Source: Bacteroidota bacterium
GTDB taxonomy: Bacteria > Bacteroidota > Bacteroidia > Chitinophagales > Chitinophagaceae
DNA length: 64,000 nt
Direction of reading: 5' to 3'
Assembly: GCA_023387985.1 (NCBI GenBank)
Contig: JAEWHC010000005.1
Location: 62,001 to 126,000, forward strand
Shown: positions 15,853 to 24,491 of the stretch, piece after piece
How positions within the stretch are numbered: position 1 is the stretch's first letter
How the letters are laid out: the number at the start of each line of letters is the position of its first letter
Made by a program: the position numbers and the translations under genes
Notes under the pieces: model-generated
Told to the model about the DNA's origin: nothing
What the model saw: only the letters and a program-made list of their open reading frames with translations
The model's database searches: none

Positions 15853-17481
15853 ATGAAAAATTTCCTTTTCATTTTTCTTTCTATATGCTTCACGGCAAAC
15901 CTCAATGCGCAAAAGCCTTTTGTAAAAGGCTGGCACCTTTTGGACTATGAAAAAGACGGTTACCTCGGTATCAGCCTCCACAAAGCCTATGACCTGTTGA
16001 AAGGTCGTAAATCCCTTCCCGTTATTGTTGGGGTAATTGACAGCGGAGTGGATACCACGCACGAAGATTTAAAAAATGTGCTTTGGCACAACCCCGGGGA
16101 AATTCCGGGCGATGGCAAAGACAACGATGGAAATGGCTACATCGATGATGTTTACGGCTGGAATTTCCTCGGCAATGCCGCCGGAGAGAATGTTACCAAA
16201 GAATCCATGGAGATTACCAGGATTTACCAGAAATACGCGCCAAAATTCGCAGGCAAAACCATAGATACCACCTCCCTGAGCGCTGGTGAAAAAGCAGAAT
16301 ATGCCATTTGGAAAAGAGCGGATAAAGAAGCGGAATTCAGCGATGAAGACCGGCAGATGCTGCGCATGGTAAAAGCCATATACAACTCCTTCGCACAGTA
16401 CGATTCATTGCTGGTAAAAGGCATGGGCAGGCCGGAGTACAGCAAGGCGGAACTGGAATTGTACGAACCATCAGAAAGGGCAGAGAGCCGCGCCAAAATG
16501 AGCGTAATCCAACTGTACCAGATGCTTCAGTTTGAAGACGAAAAAACAAATTCGGAAATTATTGAAGAGCTTAACGCCTACATCAGCCACCAGGAGGCGC
16601 AGGCTACCGTGCGTACAGCAACCGGTTATGATATGCGCGGCATGATTACGGGTGATGATCCTTACGATTGGAACAGCCGCGAATATGGCAACAGCGATGT
16701 AATGGCTACAACTTCCCGCCACGGTACCCATGTAAGTGGCATAATCGGCGCCCGGCGAAACAATGGCCTGGGCATCGATGGCATAGCCGATAATGTAAAG
16801 ATTATGGCCATTCGTGCCGTTCCCGACGGTGATGAACACGATAAAGACATTGCCCTCGCCATCCGCTATGCTGTAGACAATGGCGCGAAAGTGATCAACA
16901 TGAGTTTTGGGAAAGGCTTCAGTCCGCGGAAGGCATGGGTGGATGATGCCATCCGTTATGCGGCATCAAAAGATGTGTTGCTCGTAACCGGCAGTGGCAA
17001 CGACGCACAAAACACCGATGAGATACCAAGCTTTCCTACCGATAGGCTGGATGATGGCTCCACAGCTGTAAACCTCATTAATGTTAGCGCAAGCAGTGAT
17101 GTTTCCATCGGCCCGGATATTGTAGCCGATTTTTCAAATTATGGAAAGCAATCCGTTGATGTACTGGCTCCGGGAAAAAAGATTTATTCCACTGTACCTG
17201 CCGGCAACCGGTATGCGCTGATGGATGGCACGAGCATGGCCAGCCCGGTGGTAGCCGGAATCGCCGCTTTGTTGCGCAGCTATTTCCCCGAACTTACCGC
17301 CCACCAGACCAGACAGCTCATTGAGCGTTCCGCAGACAGGCGGTTCGCCGGACAAATGGTCACCGTTCCCGGCAAGGATCCGAATGACCGCAGGCAGCAG
17401 GTGCTGGATGAGCTATTCGCACAACCTGGTATAGTGAATGCGGCTGTAGCGGTAGAAATGGCCCTGGAAATAAAAAAATAA
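15853..17481 (+). CDS. Secreted S8 family serine peptidase (subtilase)
   Basis: 542 residues with a signal peptide (cleavage near ANLNAQ). Catalytic Asp63 is in VIVGVIDSGVDTTHEDL, His290 in RHGTHVSGIIGARRN and Ser461 in DGTSMASPVVAGIAALLR; the oxyanion Asn lies in GSGNDAQN. The Asp-His distance is about 225 residues because of a charged, helical insertion (residues about 105-270), a feature seen in a Bacteroidota subgroup of S8 peptidases. No T9SS domain, so a periplasmic or outer-membrane-facing enzyme is likely. It lacks an obvious I9 propeptide. Confidence 0.93.
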   Translation: MKNFLFIFLSICFTANLNAQKPFVKGWHLLDYEKDGYLGISLHKAYDLLKGRKSLPVIVGVIDSGVDTTHEDLKNVLWHNPGEIPGDGKDNDGNGYIDDVYGWNFLGNAAGENVTKESMEITRIYQKYAPKFAGKTIDTTSLSAGEKAEYAIWKRADKEAEFSDEDRQMLRMVKAIYNSFAQYDSLLVKGMGRPEYSKAELELYEPSERAESRAKMSVIQLYQMLQFEDEKTNSEIIEELNAYISHQEAQATVRTATGYDMRGMITGDDPYDWNSREYGNSDVMATTSRHGTHVSGIIGARRNNGLGIDGIADNVKIMAIRAVPDGDEHDKDIALAIRYAVDNGAKVINMSFGKGFSPRKAWVDDAIRYAASKDVLLVTGSGNDAQNTDEIPSFPTDRLDDGSTAVNLINVSASSDVSIGPDIVADFSNYGKQSVDVLAPGKKIYSTVPAGNRYALMDGTSMASPVVAGIAALLRSYFPELTAHQTRQLIERSADRRFAGQMVTVPGKDPNDRRQQVLDELFAQPGIVNAAVAVEMALEIKK

Positions 17482-17542
17482 CGCGGATACGTTTTTTTGG
17501 TACCCTCTTTGTTGATGTATTGTAGTCCAAAACAAAACAACC

Positions 17543-18070
17543 ATGCTAACCACCCTCACAAGGATTGAAGCCCCCGCATACTTTCAGAAATATATTGCAT
17601 TGGTAGAAGAGGAAGACATTTGCCAGGCTCTTGAAGAAAGCATTGACAAACTGAATCTTTTGCTTCATTGCATCACCGCGGAAGATGCAGACTATGCTTA
17701 TGCCGATGATAAATGGACCCTTGCCCAGGTTCTTCAGCATCTTATTGATTGTGAACGCATTTTTAGTTATCGCGCCATGCTGATCGCCCGCAATGATGGC
17801 CACAATATCATTCCTTTTGACGAAAACGCTTATGCCGCGCAGGCACCGGCCGCTCACCGCAGTCTCTATGACCTGGCCCAGGAAATGATGTTATTACGCA
17901 GATCCACCCTGGCGCTTTTCCAGAGTTTTACTGAGGAAGAAATGAACCGCACAGGCGTGTTGAATGGCGAAAAGGTTTCAACCAATGCATTCGGGTTTAT
18001 CACCCTCGGTCATTTTCAGCACCATAAAAATGTCCTTCACGAGCGTTACGGCGTTTGTTTGCAGTGCTGA
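17543..18070 (+). CDS. DinB family protein
   Basis: 175 residues with the DinB/YfiT four-helix arrangement. The first metal-ligand His is in WTLAQVLQHLIDCERIFSYR, and the second pair is in the C-terminal LGHFQHHKNVLHERY (H-x-x-x-H). Members bind a divalent metal and many are thiol S-transferases; the substrate here is unknown. Single gene with a terminator right after its stop. Confidence 0.9.
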   Translation: MLTTLTRIEAPAYFQKYIALVEEEDICQALEESIDKLNLLLHCITAEDADYAYADDKWTLAQVLQHLIDCERIFSYRAMLIARNDGHNIIPFDENAYAAQAPAAHRSLYDLAQEMMLLRRSTLALFQSFTEEEMNRTGVLNGEKVSTNAFGFITLGHFQHHKNVLHERYGVCLQC

Positions 18071-18071
18071 T

Positions 18072-18107
18072 GGTTAAAAATCCATACAGGGATTTTCAAC
18101 CTTTTTT
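18072..18107 (+). terminator. Rho-independent terminator after the DinB gene
   Basis: Twelve-base stem GGTTAAAAATCC / GGATTTTCAACC with one mismatch and a six-base loop, followed by TTTTTT. Confidence 0.85.
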
Positions 18108-18173
18108 AGGCGGGGATGCCGGAATTGCGCCCCAAATGCGTAAAAATGCCCGGTGCTAAAGGCAATTTCACTT

Positions 18174-18181
18174 TATATTTG
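18174..18181 (+). promoter_or_regulatory. Bacteroidota -7 promoter element (TATATTTG)
   Basis: TATATTTG fits TAnnTTTG and lies 26 bases before the pyrophosphatase ATG. Confidence 0.5.
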
Positions 18182-18207
18182 CCTACCAAAATAATCTACG
18201 TTCCTAT

Positions 18208-20880
18208 ATGACAAGTCTGTTGTTTGCCGTTCCCGCTATGGGAATCCTGGGTCTTTTATATACAGTTATAAAATACAAATGGGTAAGTAAACAAGATGCG
18301 GGCAACGATCGAATGAAAGAGATCAGCCAGTATATCCACGAGGGCGCAATGGCCTTTTTGCGTGCAGAATGGAAAATCCTGACCTATTTCGCCATTATTG
18401 CGGGTCTCCTGCTGACCGTAATGGGTATAGCCAATGAAAACAGCCATTGGAGCATTGCCATTGCATTCCTGATCGGGGCTTTCTTTAGTGCCTTTGCCGG
18501 ATGGATTGGCATGAGCGTGGCCACCAAGGCCAATGTGCGCACTGCGCAGGCAGCCAGGAGCAGTTTGAAAAAAGCGCTGGCGGTAAGTTTTACCGGCGGT
18601 AGTGTTATGGGTCTCGGGGTTGCGGGTCTTGCGGTTTTGGGACTCGGCGCGTTATTCATTGTACTGGTGCAGATTTTTGTGCCTTCTCTTGGCCTGGGCA
18701 ATGGATTTGATGCCATGGAAATGACCAAAGCCATTGAGGTGCTTACGGGATTCAGCCTGGGTGCTGAAAGCATTGCACTGTTTGCCCGTGTGGGCGGCGG
18801 TATTTATACCAAAGCTGCTGATGTTGGCGCTGACCTGGTTGGTAAAGTGGAAGCCGGTATTCCCGAAGATGATCCCCGTAACCCGGCTACCATTGCTGAC
18901 AATGTAGGCGACAATGTGGGTGACGTAGCCGGTATGGGAGCTGACCTTTTTGGTTCATATGTAGCTACTGTACTCGCGACGATGGTACTTGGCGCGGAAA
19001 CCGTGTCGGTTGATGCATATAATGGCCTGGCACCGATTCTTCTGCCGATGATGATCGCCGGCGCCGGCATATTGTTTTCCATAGTAGGAACCTGGATGGT
19101 GCGCATCGCAGAAAATACCCCGTTGAATACAGATGTGGTTCAAAAAGCCCTGAATATGGGCAACTGGGGCAGCATTGTGCTGACCGCGCTGGCCAGTGCC
19201 GGCCTCGTTTACTGGATCCTGCCGGAAACCATGCTCCTCCGCGGCCACGAATTCACCAATCACGGAGTGCTGGGCGCCATTTTGGTCGGCCTTACCGTGG
19301 GTACGCTCATGAGCATTATTACAGAATATTATACCGCTATGGGCAAGCGCCCGGTGATGAGCATAGTCAGGCAAAGTGTAACCGGTCATGCTACCAATGT
19401 GATTGGCGGGCTTGCCGTAGGCATGGAAAGCACTACCCTGCCCATCCTGGTACTCGCCGGGGGTATCTGGGGTTCTTACCTTTGTGCGGGGCTGTATGGT
19501 GTAGCCATTGCCGCAGCGGGTATGATGGCCACTACAGCCATGCAACTGGCCATTGATGCGTTTGGGCCAATTGCTGACAATGCCGGTGGGATTGCCGAGA
19601 TGAGTGAACTGCCGAAAGATGTGCGGGAAAAAACCGACATCCTCGACGCGGTGGGAAATACTACAGCGGCTACCGGTAAAGGCTTCGCCATTGCTTCCGC
19701 CGCGCTTACCGCGTTAGCCCTTTTTGCCGCTTTTGTGGGTGTGGCCGGAATTGACGGAATTGATATTTACCAGGCCAAAGTGCTGGCTGCCTTATTTGTG
19801 GGCGCCATGATCCCGTTCATTTTTTCATCGCTCGCCATTAGAGCGGTTGGACAAGCTGCCATGGCCATGGTGGAGGAAGTGCGCAGGCAGTTCAGGGAAA
19901 TACCCGGAATCCTGGAACGCAAGGGCATTCCGGAATACGATAAATGTGTGGCCATTTCCACGCAGGCTTCCATTCGAAAAATGATGGCTCCGGGAGCCAT
20001 TGCAATTGTTTCTCCTTTACTCGTTGGGTTTTTGCTTGGTCCGGAGGCTTTGGGCGGATTTTTGGCCGGTGCTACCGTGAGTGGTGTATTGATGGGCATG
20101 TTCCAGAATAATGCGGGCGGCGCCTGGGACAATGCCAAGAAAAGCTTTGAAAAGGGCGCTGAAATAAGTGGTGAAAAATATTACAAGAAAAGCGAACCAC
20201 ACAAAGCATCGGTTACCGGTGATACCGTGGGCGATCCTTTTAAAGATACATCTGGTCCTTCCATGAACATCCTCATAAAATTGATGAGCATTGTGAGTCT
20301 GGTGATTGCACCCACGCTGGCAAGCATGTATGGAACCGGCCATGCAACAACCTCGAAAGGCAAAAATTTATCGCATTTCCGGGGTGAACCCATTGCTACG
20401 GTAATGAATTCTACCAGCATAACGCTGCCCGGAGCGGCAACCATTCACGTTCAGCATAAAGAAGGCATTGAAACGAAACTGGTGAATTTTTTGCAAACAG
20501 TGGATTACGATGAAATGTCCCCGGAAGCATTGCAAAATACCTGGTTTGATTTTGACCATATCCATTTTGAACCAGGCACTTCAACCCTGACCGGCGACAG
20601 CCGGGATCAACTGGACAATGTGGTGGCTATCCTGAATTCTTACCCGCAGGTGAAAGTAGAACTTGGTGTATATACAGACCATACCGATGATGAAGCAACC
20701 AGCATACAGCTGAGTACCGAAAGGGCCAATGCCGTAAAAAATTACCTTGAACAGGCCGGTGCCGGAAAGCAGGTCGCCCAAGCGGCAGGCATTGGCAGCC
20801 GGTTTGCAAATGCACCGCCAGATGCAAGCGATGCAGAACGGAAAAAAGACCGCAGCATCTCATTGCGTCTTACCAGATAA
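18208..20880 (+). CDS. hppA: Membrane-bound ion-translocating pyrophosphatase fused to a C-terminal OmpA-like domain
   Basis: 890 residues. The first ~740 form a membrane pyrophosphatase of about 16 helices: DVGADLVGKVEAGIPEDDPR and DNVGDNVGDVAGMGADLFGS carry the Asp residues that bind Mg-PPi. GNTTAATGKG has Ala where K+-independent enzymes have Lys, so this is the K+-dependent type; H+ versus Na+ transport cannot be read with certainty. Residues about 775-890 are an OmpA-like peptidoglycan-binding domain (WFDFDHIHFEPGTSTL, LSTERANAVKNYLEQAG, DRSISLRL). The family C-terminus faces the periplasm, which suits such a domain. It hydrolyses cytoplasmic PPi to charge the membrane and may be tethered to the wall (inference). 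Plain family members end near residue 700-750. Confidence 0.95.
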   Translation: MTSLLFAVPAMGILGLLYTVIKYKWVSKQDAGNDRMKEISQYIHEGAMAFLRAEWKILTYFAIIAGLLLTVMGIANENSHWSIAIAFLIGAFFSAFAGWIGMSVATKANVRTAQAARSSLKKALAVSFTGGSVMGLGVAGLAVLGLGALFIVLVQIFVPSLGLGNGFDAMEMTKAIEVLTGFSLGAESIALFARVGGGIYTKAADVGADLVGKVEAGIPEDDPRNPATIADNVGDNVGDVAGMGADLFGSYVATVLATMVLGAETVSVDAYNGLAPILLPMMIAGAGILFSIVGTWMVRIAENTPLNTDVVQKALNMGNWGSIVLTALASAGLVYWILPETMLLRGHEFTNHGVLGAILVGLTVGTLMSIITEYYTAMGKRPVMSIVRQSVTGHATNVIGGLAVGMESTTLPILVLAGGIWGSYLCAGLYGVAIAAAGMMATTAMQLAIDAFGPIADNAGGIAEMSELPKDVREKTDILDAVGNTTAATGKGFAIASAALTALALFAAFVGVAGIDGIDIYQAKVLAALFVGAMIPFIFSSLAIRAVGQAAMAMVEEVRRQFREIPGILERKGIPEYDKCVAISTQASIRKMMAPGAIAIVSPLLVGFLLGPEALGGFLAGATVSGVLMGMFQNNAGGAWDNAKKSFEKGAEISGEKYYKKSEPHKASVTGDTVGDPFKDTSGPSMNILIKLMSIVSLVIAPTLASMYGTGHATTSKGKNLSHFRGEPIATVMNSTSITLPGAATIHVQHKEGIETKLVNFLQTVDYDEMSPEALQNTWFDFDHIHFEPGTSTLTGDSRDQLDNVVAILNSYPQVKVELGVYTDHTDDEATSIQLSTERANAVKNYLEQAGAGKQVAQAAGIGSRFANAPPDASDAERKKDRSISLRLTR

Positions 20881-20896
20881 ACTTAGCTAAACTCAT

Positions 20897-20920
20897 TCCC
20901 CGGTCTATCCGGGGATTTTT
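20897..20920 (+). terminator. Rho-independent terminator after the pyrophosphatase
   Basis: Stem TCCCCGG / CCGGGGA with a TCTAT loop and TTTTT, 17 bases after the stop. Confidence 0.9.
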
Positions 20921-21129
20921 GCAGGTACCTTTCTGCCAACCAACCAGAGGCAATTTGTCCGCGCCTGATATCTGGCAAACCGCGGTGGTTTTCCTATTTT
21001 CCAGCGCCGGCATCTGGATCACGGAGCAAGCAGTTGATAATAAAATACCCGGAGCTGCAATCAATTGGCATAAGAAAATCCGACGGAATGCTGCCCTGTT
21101 ATAAAAAAAGGCATGGTTTTAGAAAACAA

Positions 21130-21145
21130 ATGTGATAAATCACAT
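21130..21145. promoter_or_regulatory. Palindrome ATGTGATAAATCACAT just before a start codon
   Basis: Perfect inverted repeat of ATGTGAT and ATCACAT with a two-base centre, three bases upstream of the ATG at 21149. The half-sites resemble Crp/Fnr-family operators (TGTGA...TCACA), but the spacing is four rather than six, so the binding protein is uncertain. It could block transcription or translation start. Confidence 0.35.
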
Positions 21146-21148
21146 GCA

Positions 21149-21811
21149 ATGAAAAACCTCTACTTGTTGACCTTCCTGTTGCTCGGCAGCCTGGCATTTG
21201 GTTGCAATAACTATGATGTAAATGAAAAAGACGAGGAAGGTCGCCCGCTTGACCGTGCGGTAAAGGCTGAAAATGTAGGAAAATACGAAATGGAAAAAGG
21301 CCAGATCAATTATGAATATGCCACAGGTCCCATGTCGGGTACACAGGTAATGAAATGGCAAAATTATGGCGAAGAGGAATTGCGCATTATGGAAATGGGC
21401 ATTCCCGGAGATACCTTGACGCGAAATTTACTGGTGATGGATGGTTATGCCTGGAGTTGGGCAGAAGGTCAGTCAGAAGGCGTCAAAATGAGGCTTCCCC
21501 TCGACCAGGACATCAATTTCAGGAATCTTCCGGATTCGGTTAAACAGCAGCTCAATATCAGGGAAACGGGAACTGAAACGATACTCGGAAAAAACTGTAC
21601 TGTTTATAGCATGAATTTTAATGGAGGCCAAATGGCCGGTACGGTTTCTGTGTGGAACGGAATTCCATTAAAAATGGAAATGGGCAATAAGGAAGGTAAA
21701 ATTACGCTCCTGGCCACGAGCATCGATGAGCATCCGGTGCTGCCGGCAGGTGAATTTGAAATACCAAATGACGTAACCTTTCATGAAACACCAGGAACCG
21801 ACGCAAAATAG
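21149..21811 (+). CDS. Lipoprotein of unknown function
   Basis: 220 residues from the ATG at 21149 (an upstream in-frame ATG at 21113 would put 12 polar residues before the signal peptide). Signal peptide with lipobox GSLAFGC (Cys19). The mature part is a beta-rich domain: YEMEKGQINYEYATGPMSGTQVMKWQNYGEEELRI (residues about 45-80), a central LLVMDGYAWSWAEGQ, and a late TILGKNCTVYSMNF / GIPLKMEMGN pair. This resembles periplasmic DUF4412- or LolA-like proteins (weak inference). Single gene with a shared terminator facing the outer membrane protein gene. Confidence 0.75.
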   Translation: MKNLYLLTFLLLGSLAFGCNNYDVNEKDEEGRPLDRAVKAENVGKYEMEKGQINYEYATGPMSGTQVMKWQNYGEEELRIMEMGIPGDTLTRNLLVMDGYAWSWAEGQSEGVKMRLPLDQDINFRNLPDSVKQQLNIRETGTETILGKNCTVYSMNFNGGQMAGTVSVWNGIPLKMEMGNKEGKITLLATSIDEHPVLPAGEFEIPNDVTFHETPGTDAK

Positions 21812-21834
21812 CAAGTGAATAACGACAAGAGCGA

Positions 21835-21861
21835 AAAGGCCAGCAATGTTTGCCGGCCTTT
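21835..21861. terminator. Bidirectional terminator between convergent genes
   Basis: Stem AAGGCC-A-GCAA / TTGC-C-GGCCTT with a three-base loop. On the minus strand it is followed by TTTTC, on the plus strand by a weaker T run. It lies between the stops at 21811 and 21882. Confidence 0.65.
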
Positions 21862-21881
21862 GTCATTCGGTTGCGAAGTAA

Positions 21882-22469
21882 TTACAGATCAGTGATCAGC
21901 GAAAGCCCGGTACGAAAGTGATAGTTGGCCCTTTCCGTTACAGGCATTACATATTGATAATCCGCTTTAATGAACGTTTTGCCAGTTAAGCGGAATTGAA
22001 GGCCGGCTCCTACGGGCATTAAGGCGTCAAATTTACCACCTTTATATGCCGAACCGCCAATGCCCAGCGTTGCATAAGGCACCACGATAAAATTATCCGG
22101 AAGCAACCTGGCATTTACTGAAATGAAAAGCTCCTGCAGCAAGGATTTTTCTGCAGCGGTGAGCCCGGTATGGCGATAGGGATAAGCCACGCTTGCCAGC
22201 AGGTAATCCACATTCAGATCAAAATGATCGGTAAGACCTCTGGTCATGATCAGTCCAAAATAAAAGCTTTGGTCACTAAGCTTGGTCCAGTTTTCTGAAG
22301 CATAAACAAAAGATTGCTTGCTGATAAGCTGCGGAGTGGTAAAGTCCAGGAATCCGGCCTGAACGCCGAAATAATAACCTTTTTTATTGGGCCAAAGATT
22401 GCTTTCCTGTGCAATACCGCTGTAAAGTAAGAAGAAGGCAACTACAGTAAGGAGTAGATTTTTTCTCAT
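21882..22469 (-). CDS. Outer membrane beta-barrel protein
   Basis: 195 residues with a signal peptide (LLYSGIAQ) and alternating hydrophobic strands: GYYFGVQAGFLDF, SFYFGLIMTRGL, HFDLNVDYLLASVAYPYR, RLTGKTFIKADYQYVMPV and a final strand FRTGLSLITDL. This is the layout of an eight-stranded barrel of the OmpW/OMP_b-brl type. Ligand or partner unknown. Promoter-like CAAAAATA (22491-22498) lies 21 bases upstream. Confidence 0.8.
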   Translation of the reverse strand: MRKNLLLTVVAFFLLYSGIAQESNLWPNKKGYYFGVQAGFLDFTTPQLISKQSFVYASENWTKLSDQSFYFGLIMTRGLTDHFDLNVDYLLASVAYPYRHTGLTAAEKSLLQELFISVNARLLPDNFIVVPYATLGIGGSAYKGGKFDALMPVGAGLQFRLTGKTFIKADYQYVMPVTERANYHFRTGLSLITDL

Positions 22470-22490
22470 GAGATATTTGTTGTTTGGTTA

Positions 22491-22498
22491 CAAAAATA
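22491..22498 (-). promoter_or_regulatory. Bacteroidota -7 promoter element (TATTTTTG on minus strand)
   Basis: The minus strand reads TATTTTTG, matching TAnnTTTG, 21 bases before the beta-barrel start. Confidence 0.45.
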
Positions 22499-22626
22499 GA
22501 ATGTCTGGGCTATGAAGAAATAATATTTGTTCAAATATATCATAGCGGTTTTCATTGCTGAAAATAAACTTTGCACATTTTTCTAAAGCTGAAGCTGAAG
22601 CTGCATTCGGGTAAGACGGCTTGAAA

Positions 22627-22657
22627 CAGAAAGACCGCTCTGGTTAGGAGCGGCCCG
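22627..22657 (-). terminator. Rho-independent terminator after the RlpA-like gene
   Basis: On the minus strand: stem GGCCGCTC / GAGCGGTC with a seven-base loop, followed by TTTCTGTTT. It lies 23 bases beyond the RlpA-like stop. Confidence 0.75.
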
Positions 22658-22680
22658 ATGCATTTCATTTATAAAATCAG

Positions 22681-23130
22681 TTAGTTCAGCAGAGCCGGAA
22701 GGCTTTTACCGAGGTTTTCCACGATAACTTTTACCACACCGGCATTCACCATTTTCAGTTCTTCAGCGGCGGCACGGCTTACATCCACAATGCGCGTCAT
22801 GCGGGGATGCATGCGGTCATTGACTTTCAGGATTACCGAGCGGCCGTTGCGGGTATTGGTTACTTTCAGCCAGGTACCCAATGGGTATTTATTGCTGGCG
22901 CAGGTGAACTTATGCTTATTGTAAACTTCCCCGTTTGCTGTTTTCTGACCGTGAAAATTCTGACCATACCAACTGGCCACCCCATTTACCACCGAACCTT
23001 TTTTTGCCGGTTCACTTGCTGGTTTGTTTTCATCTTTTGAGGCCAGAACTGAACCACTGATCAGCATCACAGCAAAAACTACAATCGATGATTTCCTGAT
23101 TGCGGTGATAATGTTTTTCATTTCATTCAT
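22681..23130 (-). CDS. RlpA-like double-psi beta-barrel protein
   Basis: 149 residues from the ATG at 23130; the open frame extends 39 codons further, but the signal peptide (SSIVVFAVMLISGSVLAS) begins here. After a Lys/Glu/Pro linker comes the RlpA domain: GVASWYGQNFHGQKTANGE, YPLGTWLKVTNTRNGRSVIL and VNDRMHPRMTRIVDVSRAAAEEL, with the double-psi barrel Asp. RlpA is a septal lytic transglycosylase in some species and a divisome-associated lipoprotein in others. The usual Asp/His of the fold are present, but no SPOR domain follows, so activity is not assured. Confidence 0.88.
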   Translation of the reverse strand: MNEMKNIITAIRKSSIVVFAVMLISGSVLASKDENKPASEPAKKGSVVNGVASWYGQNFHGQKTANGEVYNKHKFTCASNKYPLGTWLKVTNTRNGRSVILKVNDRMHPRMTRIVDVSRAAAEELKMVNAGVVKVIVENLGKSLPALLN

Positions 23131-23332
23131 AACTTTTCTACTTTTAGTTTTAAATCCCTTTTCCTCATAATCGTTCAAAGCAGTTATGTGCTCAAGTCTT
23201 CTCACAAATAATTTTGCAAAATTGAGCTCAGAATCTTCAGGAATCAAGATATGTATGGTAAAATCGGTGAAAGGTCCCTGTTTTTAACAGAATATCGGAC
23301 AATATGTCATTTATTTATAAGTAAAAGTCAAC

Positions 23333-24043
23333 ATGTCAGCTTCAAGTTCATTCCTTATTTCTTTCAGTTCTTGTCTCTTCTTAATGATTCTCCTGGGTGC
23401 ATGCAGTCAGAAATTACCCGCGCAACTCGAAATACGACATAATGCTGCCGATTGGAAACACATGAAACAGGGCCCTGATTCTATGCAGCTTGTCGACCTC
23501 GAAAAGTTCATTCCAGGTTTGAAAAAAGATATCCACTATGCAACCACCGGCAATTTTACCGGCAGGATACTTTACAATCAACCTGCAATTTTTCTCCGCA
23601 AAACCGCGGCGGAAAAATTAGGCATGGTCCAGGACTCGCTCCATAAACTGGGTTTGCAGCTCATTGTTTTTGATGGTTACCGCCCTTACCAGGTTACGCG
23701 CAAAATGTGGGAGGTTATACCGGACGAACGTTATGCCGCAAACCCGGCAAAAGGAAGCGGCCATAACCGGGGCATCGCGGTTGACCTCAGCCTTGCAGAC
23801 CTCAAAACCGGCGAACCACTAAAGATGCCTACCGGTTACGATTCATTTACCGATACAGCGCATGCAGGCTTCCCTCACCTGCCTGACGAAAACATCCGCA
23901 ACCGGGAAATGCTGAAATCGGTGATGATGCATTTCGGGTTTTTGCCGCTCGAAACGGAATGGTGGCATTTTTATTTACCAGCAGCTAACAGGTATCCACT
24001 CATGAATTTCAGCTTTAAGGCGTTACGGAAATGGGGTTTATGA
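23333..24043 (+). CDS. D-alanyl-D-alanine dipeptidase, VanX/DdpX type (M15D), lipoprotein
   Basis: 236 residues with a lipobox (LLGACSQ, Cys24). Metal ligands stand in GSGHNRGIAVD (S-x-H-x-x-G-x-A-x-D) and in the C-terminal ETEWWHF (E-x-x-W-H), and a VanX-type substrate motif VFDGYRPYQVTRKMW is present. The enzyme cleaves D-Ala-D-Ala; with no vanH/vanA neighbours and a lipoprotein signal, it most likely recycles wall dipeptides in the periplasm rather than giving vancomycin resistance. A hairpin terminator overlaps its stop codon. Confidence 0.93.
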   Translation: MSASSSFLISFSSCLFLMILLGACSQKLPAQLEIRHNAADWKHMKQGPDSMQLVDLEKFIPGLKKDIHYATTGNFTGRILYNQPAIFLRKTAAEKLGMVQDSLHKLGLQLIVFDGYRPYQVTRKMWEVIPDERYAANPAKGSGHNRGIAVDLSLADLKTGEPLKMPTGYDSFTDTAHAGFPHLPDENIRNREMLKSVMMHFGFLPLETEWWHFYLPAANRYPLMNFSFKALRKWGL

Positions 24044-24065
24044 AGGCTTAAGTCTTCAATTTTTT
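24041..24065 (+). terminator. Rho-independent terminator overlapping the dipeptidase stop codon
   Basis: Stem TGAAGGC / GTCTTCA with a TTAA loop, then ATTTTTT; the TGA stop is the first triplet of the stem. Confidence 0.75.
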
Positions 24066-24353
24066 ACTGTGATGATGTTCATAAGGTTCATTGAATTGCT
24101 GGAATAGAACCTGAAATTCACCACTTACCATTATCCTCATAAAAACCATTGATATGCCAGGACCATTGAGGAATCCCGCCCTGCTTTCTGCCCTTAAACA
24201 GTTTTCTTTACGCCAGGTAAGGCTTGAAGATTTTCAGATCGATTTCTCCATAAAAGGCGGAGGGGTTACAGCCTTCATGACGCGATTGTCATTAACCGCG
24301 ATGCTTTCTTAGCATTCAGGTTTAGTGTATAGGCGGGAGACCGCCAAGGCACT
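24066..24353. other. Gene-free stretch between the dipeptidase and the rpoB terminator
   Basis: No supported gene. A 52-codon frame (24154-24312, plus strand) starts with ATG, but has no recognisable family and no promoter or spacing to support it. In most bacteria rpoC would be expected on the rpoB side of this gap; it is not here. Confidence 0.6.
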
Positions 24354-24386
24354 ACAAAAAAACGGCTACCGAACCGGCAGCCGTTA
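24354..24386 (-). terminator. Rho-independent terminator of rpoB
   Basis: On the minus strand: stem AACGGCTGCC / GGTAGCCGTT (one mismatch) with a short GGTTC-type loop and TTTTTTT. It ends transcription about 105 bases after the rpoB stop, so rpoB does not run into another gene. Confidence 0.85.
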
Positions 24387-24491
24387 ATATTGATATTCAT
24401 TGTAGTATACGTGTGCAGGTCAATGGGACTCCTTTTGAGCCCGGACGCCTGACCGCCTTTGGAGGGGCACAGACACTACTCAGGCACGGCA

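Noticed and set aside
18955..19545. 196-codon frame antisense to the pyrophosphatase
   Set aside because: Shadow of a strongly conserved membrane domain on the other strand.
23333..24043. Vancomycin-resistance vanX
   Set aside because: No vanH, vanA or vanRS genes nearby, and the lipobox points to a periplasmic recycling enzyme.
24154..24312. 52-codon ATG frame after the dipeptidase
   Set aside because: Plausible length for a small protein but no promoter, no recognisable motif and no context.
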